A stretch of 64,000 nucleotides of DNA, from contig NZ_AJTZ01000005.1 of the NCBI RefSeq assembly GCF_000286075.1, positions 1-64,000 of the forward strand, given 5' to 3'. Position numbers and translations under genes: made by a program. Every line of letters begins with the position of its first letter. Positions within the stretch are counted from its first letter, which is position 1. The notes under the pieces are model-generated. The model worked only from the letters and a program-made list of their open reading frames with translations, searched no databases and was not told where the DNA came from. Origin of the DNA: Streptococcus ratti FA-1 = DSM 20564. GTDB lineage: Bacteria > Bacillota > Bacilli > Lactobacillales > Streptococcaceae. Shown here piece by piece: positions 46,797 to 55,917 of this stretch.

Positions 46797-47356
46797 TCCG
46801 AAAAATCCCTCAAAAAGTTAGAGACTGGCTCCGTCTCCTCTTCTTTCTCGGCTGTCTCTTGGTCTATACCAAAATCAATCTCCATGAATACACTATTTAT
46901 TACTATATTCATTCAGCTAAAACTGATAAAAGCCAGACGCCGGCTATTGTAATCAGATATCTCAATACTGTCACGGAACCCAAGAGGGAACAGAATGGGA
47001 AATTTTATTATACCAATGATGGAAGTAATGGTATCCAATATGAAGAAACACAGACTACCAGTATGTTATTTAGTGAAGGAGAACGCAAACTTGACTATAT
47101 GAGGTACTCGTTTAGTATAAGTAATAATAATACTGAATCAACTTATTACCTAGATGAAAATCTAAAGGTGAGGAGAAAATATGTTTCCTCAAACGATGAA
47201 CTAACAGAAAAAAAGAAAGTCATGGTTGGAGATCAAAAAATAGTAGATCAAGGCATTCAAACTCTGATTCAACCTATCTTAAAAGAGCGCGTTCATCCAC
47301 CCATTTTCTTTAATCTTCAGTGGCTCTACGATTGGTTATACCAAGAAGGTCAGTAG
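46793..47356 (+). CDS. Single-span membrane protein, partner of the GbpC-like protein
   Basis: 187 residues, not recognised. A basic N-terminus (MIRKIPQKVRDWLR) precedes one membrane span (about 14-27, LRLLFFLGCLLVYT), and the rest is a hydrophilic, probably external, domain with aromatic and charged residues (YTIYYYIHSAKTDK, YTNDGSNGIQYEETQT). Its ATG overlaps the stop of the preceding gene (ATGA), with GGAAGGAGACG as ribosome site, so the two proteins are made together. An immunity protein, an accessory for display, or a chaperone are all possible. A terminator follows. Confidence 0.7.
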   Translation: MIRKIPQKVRDWLRLLFFLGCLLVYTKINLHEYTIYYYIHSAKTDKSQTPAIVIRYLNTVTEPKREQNGKFYYTNDGSNGIQYEETQTTSMLFSEGERKLDYMRYSFSISNNNTESTYYLDENLKVRRKYVSSNDELTEKKKVMVGDQKIVDQGIQTLIQPILKERVHPPIFFNLQWLYDWLYQEGQ

Positions 47357-47394
47357 AGAAGCTTATTGAAGAGATAGCACATTCATAGATAAAG

Positions 47395-47448
47395 AGCACC
47401 ATAATCTCTCTGCAAGGCACTGTTACTAAAGAGACTATGGTGCTTTTT
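47395..47448. terminator. Bidirectional terminator closing the GbpC-like cassette
   Basis: 15-bp stem AGCACCATAATCTCT with AGAGACTATGGTGCT (one mismatch), then T5. It also lies just past the stop of the minus-strand ABC gene. Confidence 0.85.
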
Positions 47449-47450
47449 AT

Positions 47451-48236
47451 TTATGAAAGTTCTGGTTTAATAAAGAAGCGCTCCTCATCAATAGGAATAA
47501 TTTTTACATGATTGTCGTAGAAGTTTGACAGAACTTCCTGAGTGATAATATCTTCTTTTTTGCCCTGAGCAACAATTTTTCCTTCCTTTAGGAGAAGAAT
47601 GTGATCCATAGTACGGGTGATTTCCTCAGCATGGTGAGTCACATAGAGGATCAAAGGCGCATGCGGCAGTTTAGCAATCATATCAACTTGCTGCAGCAGT
47701 TTTTCACGGGCAAAGAGATCAAGACCGCTTGTTGCTTCATCCAAGATGATAATTTCAGGATCTTCCATCAGGCTGCGGGCAATGAGAAGGAGCTGTTTTT
47801 CGCCCTGAGACAGACTGGCATAGGAGCGGCCGAGCAGGTGTTCTCCGCCGATAGCTCTCAGCATATCACGCGCTTCATCCAGCTCCTTATCACCGTAAGC
47901 CTTATAAAGGATGCTGGATTTGTATTTTCCGGTCAGGACAATTTTTTCGGCCAGCATATTTTTCGGCAGGCGCTCAGCAATAAAAGAGCCGACAACACCA
48001 ATTTTAGTCCGCATATCGGGAATGTTTCCCTGGCCGAATTTAGTGTCCAAAACTTCAACCTTCCCTTCTGAAGACCAGTATTCGGCCATAATCAGTTTTA
48101 ACAAGGTTGTCTTACCGGAACCGTTGAGTCCCAAAATGGCCCAATGTTCTCCCTTATTAACCTGCCAGTTAAGATTGCTGAGCAAGGTTTTGCCCTGTCT
48201 TTTCAAGGTTACATGTTCCATGGAAATAAGTGCCAT
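47451..48236 (-). CDS. ABC transporter ATP-binding protein (YlmA/ModF-like)
   Basis: 261 residues. Walker A is GLNGSGKTT, the signature SLSQGEKQLLLIARSL, Walker B IIILDEATSGLD, and the switch histidine is in VTHHAEE. No permease is next to it, so it may act as a stand-alone ATPase or with a distant partner; the family is sometimes labelled molybdate-type. The start follows AAAGAGGTAAAAG on the minus strand. Confidence 0.87.
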   Translation of the reverse strand: MALISMEHVTLKRQGKTLLSNLNWQVNKGEHWAILGLNGSGKTTLLKLIMAEYWSSEGKVEVLDTKFGQGNIPDMRTKIGVVGSFIAERLPKNMLAEKIVLTGKYKSSILYKAYGDKELDEARDMLRAIGGEHLLGRSYASLSQGEKQLLLIARSLMEDPEIIILDEATSGLDLFAREKLLQQVDMIAKLPHAPLILYVTHHAEEITRTMDHILLLKEGKIVAQGKKEDIITQEVLSNFYDNHVKIIPIDEERFFIKPELS

Positions 48237-48312
48237 CTTTTACCTCTTTGTCCTTTAATTGTTATTTATTATAACACAAAAATATGATAAAATAAGCGCA
48301 AAAGGAGAGATT

Positions 48313-49407
48313 ATGTTTAAGAACAACAGACTATTCTTTTGGACAGTAGAGGTTTTGCTGCTGACCCTGATTCTTTTTATCTGGCGGCAGATGGGAAGTC
48401 TCCTCAGCCCCTTTTTCAGTGTTGCTAAGACCTTCTTTATGCCCTTTTTGCTGGGCGGTTTTCTTTATTATATTACCAATCCTGCTGTTACTTTCTTAGA
48501 AAAACGTCTTAAGATGAAGCGGATTTGGGCGATTGTCATTATCTTTGCGGCTTTAATTTCCTTACTGGTCTTCTCGATTACCAGCCTGATTCCTAATTTA
48601 ATTAATCAGCTGACGGATCTGATATCAGCCAGTCAGAATATTTATGTGGGACTGCAGGATTTATTCAATGAATGGAAAGACAATCCGGCCTTTAAAAATA
48701 TTGATATTAACGCTCTTTTGAAACAATTCAACCTGTCTTATGTGGATATTTTGGAAAATGTTCTCAACAGTGTGACAGTCAGTGTTTCCAGTATCGTTTT
48801 CATGATTACAAATACCGTGATGATATTGATTCTCACACCGGTTATTTTATTTTATCTGTTAAAGGATGGTGAAGGGCTGCTGCCTATGCTGGAGCGCTCT
48901 ATTCTGAAGAATGACACCCATGATATCAGTAAGCTTATGGGACAGATGAATAAGACGATTTCACGCTATATCAGCGGTGTTGCGATTGATGCGGCCTTTA
49001 TCTTTGTCTTTGCTCTCATTGGCTATCATTTCATGGGTATTCAGTATGCCTTTCTCTTTGCCTTGGTTGCCGGGGTCACCAATGTTGTTCCTTATGTCGG
49101 TCCTTATCTGGGATTGACGCCCGTTATTTTAGCTTATGTTGTCAGTGATCCTAAAAAAATGATTATCGCTATTATTTACATCATGACCCTGCAGCAGATT
49201 GACGGCAATATTGTTTATCCGCGTGTTGTTGGCAGCACCATGAAAATCCATCCTTTGACCATTATGGTGCTTTTAGTCCTAGGCGGCAATATTGCAGGGC
49301 TTGTCGGCATGTTAGTTGCAGTACCGGCTTATGCTATTATCAAGGAAATCGTAAAATTCATCGCTGGTGTTTATGAGTATCACAAGAAAAACAAAATTGT
49401 GTTATAA
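48313..49407 (+). CDS. AI-2E family transporter
   Basis: 364 residues with about eight membrane spans in the family layout: an N-terminal pair, a soluble amphipathic segment (about 90-150), and the C-terminal group with VAGVTNVVPYVGPYLGLTPV and QQIDGNIVYPRVVG. Members export small molecules or exchange ions; the substrate is not known. ATG 48313 follows AAAGGAGAGATT; the earlier frame from 48259 overlaps the divergent promoter region (GATAAAAT). Confidence 0.88.
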   Translation: MFKNNRLFFWTVEVLLLTLILFIWRQMGSLLSPFFSVAKTFFMPFLLGGFLYYITNPAVTFLEKRLKMKRIWAIVIIFAALISLLVFSITSLIPNLINQLTDLISASQNIYVGLQDLFNEWKDNPAFKNIDINALLKQFNLSYVDILENVLNSVTVSVSSIVFMITNTVMILILTPVILFYLLKDGEGLLPMLERSILKNDTHDISKLMGQMNKTISRYISGVAIDAAFIFVFALIGYHFMGIQYAFLFALVAGVTNVVPYVGPYLGLTPVILAYVVSDPKKMIIAIIYIMTLQQIDGNIVYPRVVGSTMKIHPLTIMVLLVLGGNIAGLVGMLVAVPAYAIIKEIVKFIAGVYEYHKKNKIVL

Positions 49408-49446
49408 TAGACTGACTATATATCATTTAGGAGAAAAATAATAAAT

Positions 49447-50784
49447 ATGGAAGACCCTGGTAGTCAATCCTTAATCTTACAATTCTTAATACTGCTTATT
49501 TTGACGCTTTGCAATGCCTTTTTTTCAGCCACTGAAATGGCTCTGGTGTCTTTAAATCGTGCGCGCGTTGAACAAAAAGCTGAAGAAGGCGACAAAAAGT
49601 ACATCCGTCTCTTGAAGGTTTTAGAAAAGCCAAATCATTTTCTCTCAACTATTCAAGTTGGCATAACCCTTATCACCCTTCTGTCTGGAGCAAGTTTAGC
49701 AGATTCTCTGGGAGGTGAAATTGCTGCCTGGTTCGGCAATTCGGCGACAGCACGAACTGCAGGCAGTATCATCGCTCTTGCGTTTTTGACTTATATTTCA
49801 ATTGTCTTAGGAGAGCTTTATCCCAAGCGCATTGCCATGAATTTAAAGGACAGTCTGGCAGTGTATTCAGCTCCGCTTATTATTTTGCTGGGTAAGCTTG
49901 TCAGTCCTTTTGTTTGGCTTTTGTCAGCTTCAACTAATCTGCTGAGCCGTATCACGCCGATGACTTTTGATGATGCTGATGAGAAAATGACGCGTGATGA
50001 AATCGAATATATGCTGACAAACAGCGAAGAAACCCTGGATGCTGATGAAATCGAAATGCTGCAGGGCGTCTTTTCACTTGATGAGTTGATGGCGCGTGAG
50101 GTTATGGTTCCTCGGACCGATGCTTTTATGGTTGATATCAATGATGATACAAGTGATATTATTCAGGCTATTTTAAATGAGAGATTTTCCCGTATTCCTG
50201 TTTATGATGGGGATAAGGATAAAATTATCGGTCTTATTCATACAAAAAGGCTCTTAGATGCCGGTTTCAAAGAAGGTTTTGATCATATCAACCTGCGCCG
50301 CATTTTGCAGGAACCGCTTTTTGTGCCGGAGACTATTTTTGTCAATGACCTCCTGACGGCTCTTCGAAATACTCAAAATCAAATGGCTATTCTTCTAGAT
50401 GAATACGGCGGTGTGGCAGGCCTTGTGACTCTGGAAGACCTCCTAGAAGAAATTGTCGGTGAAATTGATGACGAAACTGATAGGACTTCTATTTCTGTTC
50501 GGGAAATTGCAGAGAACACTTATATTGTTTTAGGGACAATGACTCTCAATGACTTTAATGAATACTTTGAAACGAACCTTGAAAGTGATGATGTTGACAC
50601 CATTGCCGGCTTTTACCTGACCGGTGTCGGAACGATTCCAAGCCAGGACGAAAAGGAGCATTTCACTGTTGACAGCAATAATAAACACCTAGAGCTAATC
50701 AACGACAAGGTTAAGGACGGACGCATAACCAAACTGAAATTGCTGGTAACAGAAATTGAAGAAACAGAAGATGAAAAAGACTAA
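49447..50784 (+). CDS. CNNM/CorC-HlyC family membrane protein
   Basis: 445 residues: DUF21 membrane domain (four spans, with FFSATEMALVSLNRARVEQ), a CBS pair (about 205-330, FSRIPVYDGDKDKIIGLIHT and QMAILLDEYGGVAGLVTLED) and a C-terminal CorC_HlyC domain. Often annotated as hemolysin; bacterial homologues are magnesium exporters or regulators. The TAA stop falls inside the first copy of a duplicated terminator hairpin. Confidence 0.9.
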   Translation: MEDPGSQSLILQFLILLILTLCNAFFSATEMALVSLNRARVEQKAEEGDKKYIRLLKVLEKPNHFLSTIQVGITLITLLSGASLADSLGGEIAAWFGNSATARTAGSIIALAFLTYISIVLGELYPKRIAMNLKDSLAVYSAPLIILLGKLVSPFVWLLSASTNLLSRITPMTFDDADEKMTRDEIEYMLTNSEETLDADEIEMLQGVFSLDELMAREVMVPRTDAFMVDINDDTSDIIQAILNERFSRIPVYDGDKDKIIGLIHTKRLLDAGFKEGFDHINLRRILQEPLFVPETIFVNDLLTALRNTQNQMAILLDEYGGVAGLVTLEDLLEEIVGEIDDETDRTSISVREIAENTYIVLGTMTLNDFNEYFETNLESDDVDTIAGFYLTGVGTIPSQDEKEHFTVDSNNKHLELINDKVKDGRITKLKLLVTEIEETEDEKD

Positions 50785-51082
50785 ACAGAATGTTAGTCTC
50801 AGAGTGTAGACAAACACATTTTTCAATGCAAACATGCTTTGAAGTTCTTCAACTATCGATTAAATGGCTTTGGTTTGCGAGCGAAGCGAGCCTTAATCCG
50901 AGACTTTCCGCCGTGATAAAAGTGGCAGAAACCCCATTGTTTCTGCCACTCGGAAGATTTGAGACCTTAGGCTCAAATCTTAGGCATGGAATTCCGAAGG
51001 AAGTCGCTGCCGTCCGCATCACCTAAGGAAAGTCTCACAAAAGACTTTGTCTTCAAGTTGAGACTAAACAGAATGTTAGTCT
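50778..51082. repeat. 283-bp structured insertion flanked by a duplicated 22-bp terminator stem
   Basis: AGACTAAACAGAATGTTAGTCT occurs exactly at 50778-50799 and 51061-51082. The 261 bases between hold several perfect inverted repeats: GAGACTTTCC (50900) with GGAAAGTCTC (51027), GTGGCAGAAAC (50922) with GTTTCTGCCAC (50939), and AAGATTTGAG (50954) with CTCAAATCTT (50972). The inner ends TTAGTCTCA and TTGAGACTAA are also inverted. It contains no significant gene. It reads as a miniature element or structured RNA inserted into the terminator of the upstream gene. Confidence 0.7.
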
Positions 51083-51087
51083 TTTTT
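51061..51087 (+). terminator. Terminator (second copy) after the CNNM gene
   Basis: AGACTAA/TTAGTCT stem followed by TTTTT. The first copy at 50778 lacks a T-run, so only this one should terminate. Confidence 0.75.
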
Positions 51088-51139
51088 ACTTTTAAAGTGT
51101 TATAATAATATCAGATAAACGTTTACAGGAAAGAAAATT

Positions 51140-51931
51140 ATGACAGAAGAAATTGACTACAGAAAGGTAACCGGGCTTGTTCACTCAACAGAATCTTTTG
51201 GTTCTGTTGACGGTCCGGGCGTGCGCTTTGTCGTTTTTATGCAGGGCTGTCAAATGCGGTGTCAGTACTGCCATAACCCAGACACTTGGGCAATGACCAA
51301 TGATAGAGCAACAGAGCGAACAGCAGAAGATGTTTTGGAGGAGGCTCTGCGTTTTAAGGGATTTTGGGGCGATAAGGGAGGCATCACAGTCTCCGGTGGT
51401 GAAGCGACCCTTCAAATTGACTTTTTGATTGCTCTTTTTACCTTGGCTAAAGAAAAGGGTATTCATACAACTCTGGATACCTGTGCGCTTACCTTTAGAA
51501 ATACGCCCAGCTATCTGGAAAAATACAATAAATTGATGGCAGTCACTGATCTGGTGCTTTTAGATATCAAGGAAATCAACCCTGAACAGCATAAGATTGT
51601 GACCGGCCACGGCAACAAAACTATTCTGGCCTGCGCTCGTTATCTGTCTGATATCGGTAAGCCTGTTTGGATTCGTCACGTTTTAGTGCCGGGTCTGACA
51701 GATCGTGATGAAGATTTGATCAAATTGGGTGAGTTTGTCAAGACCTTGAAAAATGTTGAGCGTTTTGAAGTGCTTCCTTACCACACAATGGGAGTATTCA
51801 AATGGCATGAGCTGGGAATTCCTTATGCCTTGGAGGGTGTCAAACCGCCGACACCGGATCGTGTTCGCAATGCCAAAGAGCTCATGCACACAGAAACATA
51901 CGAGGAATACAAGCGCAGAATCAATGGCTAA
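51140..51931 (+). CDS. pflA: Pyruvate formate-lyase activating enzyme
   Basis: Radical SAM enzyme that puts the glycyl radical on pyruvate formate-lyase in anaerobic mixed-acid fermentation. It has 263 residues with the cluster cysteines in GCQMRCQYCHNPDTW, then VSGGEATLQ and LVLLDIKEINPEQH. The start follows GGAAAGAAAATT, with TATAAT at about 51101. No pfl structural gene is in the window. Confidence 0.92.
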   Translation: MTEEIDYRKVTGLVHSTESFGSVDGPGVRFVVFMQGCQMRCQYCHNPDTWAMTNDRATERTAEDVLEEALRFKGFWGDKGGITVSGGEATLQIDFLIALFTLAKEKGIHTTLDTCALTFRNTPSYLEKYNKLMAVTDLVLLDIKEINPEQHKIVTGHGNKTILACARYLSDIGKPVWIRHVLVPGLTDRDEDLIKLGEFVKTLKNVERFEVLPYHTMGVFKWHELGIPYALEGVKPPTPDRVRNAKELMHTETYEEYKRRING

Positions 51932-51998
51932 CAGTCCAAAGATGCTAGCTTGAAAAGACAGCTCTTCTATGTGTTTTGTTCTCATAACTGATTATAGA

Positions 51999-52028
51999 AG
52001 GCCGAAATTAATATTTTCGGTCTTTTTT
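51999..52028 (+). terminator. Terminator of pflA
   Basis: Stem GGCCGAAA/TTTCGGTC (with one wobble) and T6. Confidence 0.85.
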
Positions 52029-52140
52029 GCAGCTTCTTAAATGACAATCTTTAAAGTCTTTAAAATCCGGTTAAAGCTTCTTTTGCTTAATGACATCAAA
52101 TTTGGTAAAATGAGATGAAAAATAAAAACGAGGTAATATT

Positions 52141-53076
52141 ATGTCTAAAATTTTAGTTTTTGGTCACCAAAATCCAGACTCAGATGCTATTGGGTCATCA
52201 GCTGCTTTTGCTTATTTGGCTAAAGAAGCTTATGGATTGGATACTGAGGCTGTTGCTTTGGGGAGGCCTAATGAAGAAACAGCATTTGTTCTTGATTACT
52301 TTGGTGTGAAAGCACCGCGCGTGGTAGAATCAGCTAAGGCTGAAGGTGTGGGGACTGTCATCCTGACTGACCACAATGAATTCCAACAATCCATTTCAGA
52401 TATCAAAGATGTGACGGTTTATGGTGTGGTTGATCATCACCGTGTGGCTAATTTTGAAACTGCTAACCCACTCTTCATGCGTTTGGAACCTGTAGGATCA
52501 GCCAGCTCAATCGTTTACCGCATGTTCAAAGAAAGCAATGTCGCTGTACCAAAAGAATTGGCAGGTCTCATGCTGTCAGGTTTGATTTCAGATACTCTTC
52601 TGTTGAAATCGCCGACTACCCATGCAACAGATCATCAAGTAGCTCAGGAATTAGCTGAATTAGCAGGTGTCAACCTTGAAGAATACGGCCTAGCTATGCT
52701 TAAAGCAGGTACAAACCTTGCTAGCAAGTCAGCAGAAACCTTGATTGACATTGATGCCAAAACCTTTGAACTGAATGGCAATAATGTCCGTGTCGCTCAA
52801 GTCAACACCGTTGACATCAACGAAGTTTTGGCTCGTCAAGATGAAATCGAAGCAGCTATCGAAAATTCTCGCGCAGCCAATGGCTATTCTGATTTTGTCT
52901 TGATGATTACTGACATCCTTAACTCAAACTCAGAAATCTTGGCACTCGGATCAAATATGGATAAAGTCGAAGCCGCCTTTAACTTTACCTTAGAAAATAA
53001 TCATGCTTTCTTGGCAGGTGCCGTTTCTCGTAAGAAACAAGTTGTACCGCAATTGACAGAAAGTTTTAATGGATAA
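52141..53076 (+). CDS. ppaC: Manganese-dependent inorganic pyrophosphatase
   Basis: Family II pyrophosphatase of 311 residues. DHH-type metal ligands are visible: [20 protein letters not shown] and [10 protein letters not shown]. The C-terminal DHHA2 domain ends [10 protein letters not shown], containing the substrate-binding SRKKQ motif. GAGGTAATATT precedes the ATG. Confidence 0.95.
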   Translation: MSKILVFGHQNPDSDAIGSSAAFAYLAKEAYGLDTEAVALGRPNEETAFVLDYFGVKAPRVVESAKAEGVGTVILTDHNEFQQSISDIKDVTVYGVVDHHRVANFETANPLFMRLEPVGSASSIVYRMFKESNVAVPKELAGLMLSGLISDTLLLKSPTTHATDHQVAQELAELAGVNLEEYGLAMLKAGTNLASKSAETLIDIDAKTFELNGNNVRVAQVNTVDINEVLARQDEIEAAIENSRAANGYSDFVLMITDILNSNSEILALGSNMDKVEAAFNFTLENNHAFLAGAVSRKKQVVPQLTESFNG

Positions 53077-53088
53077 AATCTCGAAAAG

Positions 53089-53120
53089 AAGAGGATAGGA
53101 AAAATTCCACCTCTTTTTTT
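53089..53120 (+). terminator. Terminator of ppaC
   Basis: AAGAGG/CCTCTT with an inner GGAA/TTCC pairing and a T-run. Confidence 0.75.
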
Positions 53121-53215
53121 GAGGTCTTCTGTAGACTTTAAAGCTTTTTAAAGTGTCTATCAATTATTTTTATTAAAGGCACTTTCATCGAATTCAGTCT
53201 AGAAGGCTAATTTTC

Positions 53216-53224
53216 TGCTATAAT
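53216..53224 (+). promoter_or_regulatory. Extended -10 giving a probable leaderless transcript
   Basis: TGCTATAAT ends 6 bases before the ATG at 53231, so transcription should begin at or next to the start codon. No ribosome site is present. Confidence 0.5.
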
Positions 53225-53230
53225 ATTTTT

Positions 53231-53881
53231 ATGATTAAAATTTATAATGGCAGCAAATTAACACGCCAGCCATTTTTCACAGAGCTTATCCATTATCTGC
53301 ACATTCATGATAATGTTACACTCCGGCAGATTAAGAAAGATTTTTCTGACATTAAGAATTTAGAGCGCTCTATTGAAGACTATGTGCAGGCAGGTTATAT
53401 TTTACGTGAAAATAAGCGTTACAGTAATGCTTTTGAACTGTTAAAAAATCTTGAAGGCCTGACAGTGGCCAGCCAGATTTTTGTAGATGATCAATCGTCC
53501 ACTTATCGGGATTTACTGGCTTTAAGTTTTGAAACCTGTCTGTCCAATCAGACAAACAAGGCGCTTATTGTCGAGAAAACAACTATTAGCAGGGATTCTT
53601 TAACGCTGTCCAATTACTTTTTTAAACTCAGCGAAAATCTGCCTCTATCAAAAGAACAAAAAGAATTGTATAATCTTTTGGGTGATGTTAATCAGGAGTA
53701 TGCCCTCAAGTATATGACGACTTTTTTGTTGAAGTTTGGTCGCAAGGATGTGGTCAAGCAGAAGCGTCCGGATATCTTTGTTCAGGCTTTGGCGCTTTTA
53801 GGTTATTTGGAACCGTTAGATGAGCAGGGTTATGGTTTGAAGTTGACTTTCGATAAAGAGAAATTGATTTTTTCATCATAA
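53231..53881 (+). CDS. DUF1803-type protein of unknown function
   Basis: 216 residues, soluble, with no signal or span. The N-terminal part suggests a helical DNA-binding-like fold (NVTLRQIKKDFSDIKNLERS, then YVQAGYILRENKRYS), but this is not certain. It resembles a streptococcal family found after ppaC that I recall as DUF1803. It lacks a leader and Shine-Dalgarno site. The WYL regulator follows after 39 bases. Confidence 0.65.
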   Translation: MIKIYNGSKLTRQPFFTELIHYLHIHDNVTLRQIKKDFSDIKNLERSIEDYVQAGYILRENKRYSNAFELLKNLEGLTVASQIFVDDQSSTYRDLLALSFETCLSNQTNKALIVEKTTISRDSLTLSNYFFKLSENLPLSKEQKELYNLLGDVNQEYALKYMTTFLLKFGRKDVVKQKRPDIFVQALALLGYLEPLDEQGYGLKLTFDKEKLIFSS

Positions 53882-53920
53882 GGTCTCTCTTTTAGCGTTC
53901 TTAAGAGCAATAGAGGAAAA

Positions 53921-54844
53921 ATGAAATTAGAAAGATTATTGGCTATTTTGTCCCTGCTTTCAGAGAGAGATAGGGTAAGGGCTAAAGAGTTGGCAGAAAA
54001 ATTTGAAGTATCCAGGCGGACGATTTATCGAGATTTGGAAAGTCTCAGTCAAGCAGGATTTCCTATTATTTCTTATGCTGGCCGCAATGGCGGTCTTTCG
54101 CTGATGAAAAACTATAAGATAGATAGGCGTATCTTATCAAAGGCAGATACTAAAAATCTTTATTCTGCTTTAAAGGGCTTGCAAAGCATTAAGCAGCAGC
54201 CAGAATTGACTGCCCTGATAGCAAAACTTTTGCCTGAGGAAAAGGGTAACCCCGCAGCAGATTATGATATCCATTTTTCTTCTTGGTATGCAGACAGTTT
54301 CATTCAAAAGAAAATTGATATCTTGCAAGAGGCCATTGAAGGAAAATCTTGTGTCTTATTGGATTATATTTCAAGTTCTGGCAGAAGGAAGCGGAAAATT
54401 GAAGCTTATCAATTCGTCTTTAAAGATTCAGCTTGGTACCTGCATGCCTTTTGTCACAATCGTCAGGACTTTCGTCTTTTTAAACTGCAGCGAATGGCAT
54501 CTTTAACCTTGCTGGAAGAAAAATTCCTAGGCCGTCCTTATCCAGCTTTAACATTACAAAGCACAGCTTATTCTGATTTTTCTTTAGAACCGATGGAAGG
54601 CCATACCAAGGTTATTTTGGCTTACAATCCTGAGGATGCTTTTGCGATAACCAAGGTACTGGATGCTTCCATATTAGCCGCTTCTGAAAAGGAAGGCGTG
54701 ATGATCTTTTATACGGCACATTTGGCCATGGCTTGTGATTTGGTCTTTCAATTACTAGAAAAGGTCAGGGTTCTTGAGCCGATTGAACTACAGCAACAGG
54801 TTGAAAAAAAGTTGGACGAAATCCAATCCTTTTATAAAAGATGA
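53921..54844 (+). CDS. YafY-family regulator with WYL domain
   Basis: 307 residues: N-terminal DeoR-type helix-turn-helix (RLLAILSLLSERDRVRAKEL, then RRTIYRDLESLSQAGFPI) and a WYL ligand-sensing domain (about 150-220, VLLDYISSSGRRKRK and DSAWYLHAFCH). It probably controls the small enzymes just downstream. A hairpin terminator overlaps its stop codon, so the downstream genes have their own start. Confidence 0.88.
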   Translation: MKLERLLAILSLLSERDRVRAKELAEKFEVSRRTIYRDLESLSQAGFPIISYAGRNGGLSLMKNYKIDRRILSKADTKNLYSALKGLQSIKQQPELTALIAKLLPEEKGNPAADYDIHFSSWYADSFIQKKIDILQEAIEGKSCVLLDYISSSGRRKRKIEAYQFVFKDSAWYLHAFCHNRQDFRLFKLQRMASLTLLEEKFLGRPYPALTLQSTAYSDFSLEPMEGHTKVILAYNPEDAFAITKVLDASILAASEKEGVMIFYTAHLAMACDLVFQLLEKVRVLEPIELQQQVEKKLDEIQSFYKR

Positions 54845-54867
54845 CATAAAGATGTCATCTTTTTTCG
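54836..54867 (+). terminator. Terminator overlapping the stop of the WYL regulator
   Basis: Perfect 12-bp stem AAAAGATGACAT/ATGTCATCTTTT with loop AAAG. The TGA stop lies inside the left arm. Confidence 0.8.
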
Positions 54868-54907
54868 TTTATACTAATAGCTGATAAAATAGAAAGCAGG
54901 TAGAACA

Positions 54908-55483
54908 ATGAAAAATGACATTCTTGTTTATGTCTTTGATGACTATGCTGACTGGGAGCCAGCTTATGTTTGCGCAGAATTAAATAGGCAGGACAGTCCC
55001 TTTCAGATTAAAACCATTGGTTTAGATAAAGGGCCTAAAATATCCATGGGCGGATTTCGCGTGATTCCTGACCATGATCTGATGGATTATCCTAAGGAAT
55101 TTAAACTCTTGATTATTCCTGGCGGAGATAGTTGGCTGGCAGGGAAAAATACTGAAATCTTACCTGTAGTAGACTATGCTGTTCGCCATCACATACCAAT
55201 TGCTGCCATTTGTGCCGCTACCAATGTTTTAGCTGAAAATGGTTACTTGGATCATGTCAAGCATACTGGCAATACCCTTGAATGGATGAAAGAACAAGCT
55301 CCTCATTATCGTGGAGAAGCCTTTTATGTAGAAGAACAGGCAGTCAGTGACGGCGGTATTGTAACAGCAAACGGGACAGCAGCCTTAGAATTTGCTAGAG
55401 AAATTTTCTTCTTACTAAATGTTAAAACCCCTCAAGAAATAGAGGAGTGGTATCATTTTAATAAAGTGGGCTTCTATCATTAA
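54908..55483 (+). CDS. DJ-1/PfpI-family protein
   Basis: 191 residues of the class I glutamine amidotransferase-like fold. The nucleophile elbow is AAICAATNVLAE with the cysteine; the acidic partner is in PGGDSW. The family includes deglycases, chaperones and proteases, and activity cannot be assigned. It may be controlled by the WYL protein upstream. Confidence 0.85.
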   Translation: MKNDILVYVFDDYADWEPAYVCAELNRQDSPFQIKTIGLDKGPKISMGGFRVIPDHDLMDYPKEFKLLIIPGGDSWLAGKNTEILPVVDYAVRHHIPIAAICAATNVLAENGYLDHVKHTGNTLEWMKEQAPHYRGEAFYVEEQAVSDGGIVTANGTAALEFAREIFFLLNVKTPQEIEEWYHFNKVGFYH

Positions 55484-55539
55484 ACAGCTTTTAATATCAT
55501 CTTGTTTTGAAAAAATGTATAATAAGGAGGAGGTAGATT

Positions 55540-55914
55540 ATGATTGATCATTTTGGCATTACTGTAAAAGATTTGGGAAAAAGCAAAGCCTTTTATCAAG
55601 CAACCTTAGCACCTCTAGGTTATGAGCTAAAGGTTGACAATCCTTTTTGTGCCAGTTTTTCAGAAACTCGTAGTACAGATCCTGCGGGGGATTTTTGGGT
55701 TAGTAAGGGCGAAAAGTTCCCGCCATTGCATTTTGCTTTCAATGCTCAAACACGAGAAGAAGTCAGAGCTTTTTATCAAGCTGGTCTGAAAGCTGGTGCG
55801 GCTGATAACGGTTCTCCAGGTATTCGAGAAAACTATCATCCTAACTATTATGCCGCTTTCTTGATTGACCCAGATGGCAATAACATTGAAGCTGTTTGCC
55901 ATAAGAAGGAGTAG
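55540..55914 (+). CDS. VOC/glyoxalase-family protein
   Basis: 124 residues with the vicinal oxygen chelate pattern: MIDHFGITVKDLGKSKAFYQ at the N-terminus (His4 as first metal ligand), HFAFNAQTREEVRAFY in the middle (second His) and IDPDGNNIEAV (Glu) at the end. Substrate unknown. AAGGAGGAGG is a strong ribosome site, with TATAAT at about 55518. Two bases separate it from the next ORF. Confidence 0.87.
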   Translation: MIDHFGITVKDLGKSKAFYQATLAPLGYELKVDNPFCASFSETRSTDPAGDFWVSKGEKFPPLHFAFNAQTREEVRAFYQAGLKAGAADNGSPGIRENYHPNYYAAFLIDPDGNNIEAVCHKKE

Positions 55915-55917
55915 ACT

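Noticed and set aside
50790-51026. A 78-residue reading frame inside the structured insertion
   Set aside because: It runs through the inverted repeats, lacks a ribosome site and looks like translated hairpin DNA.
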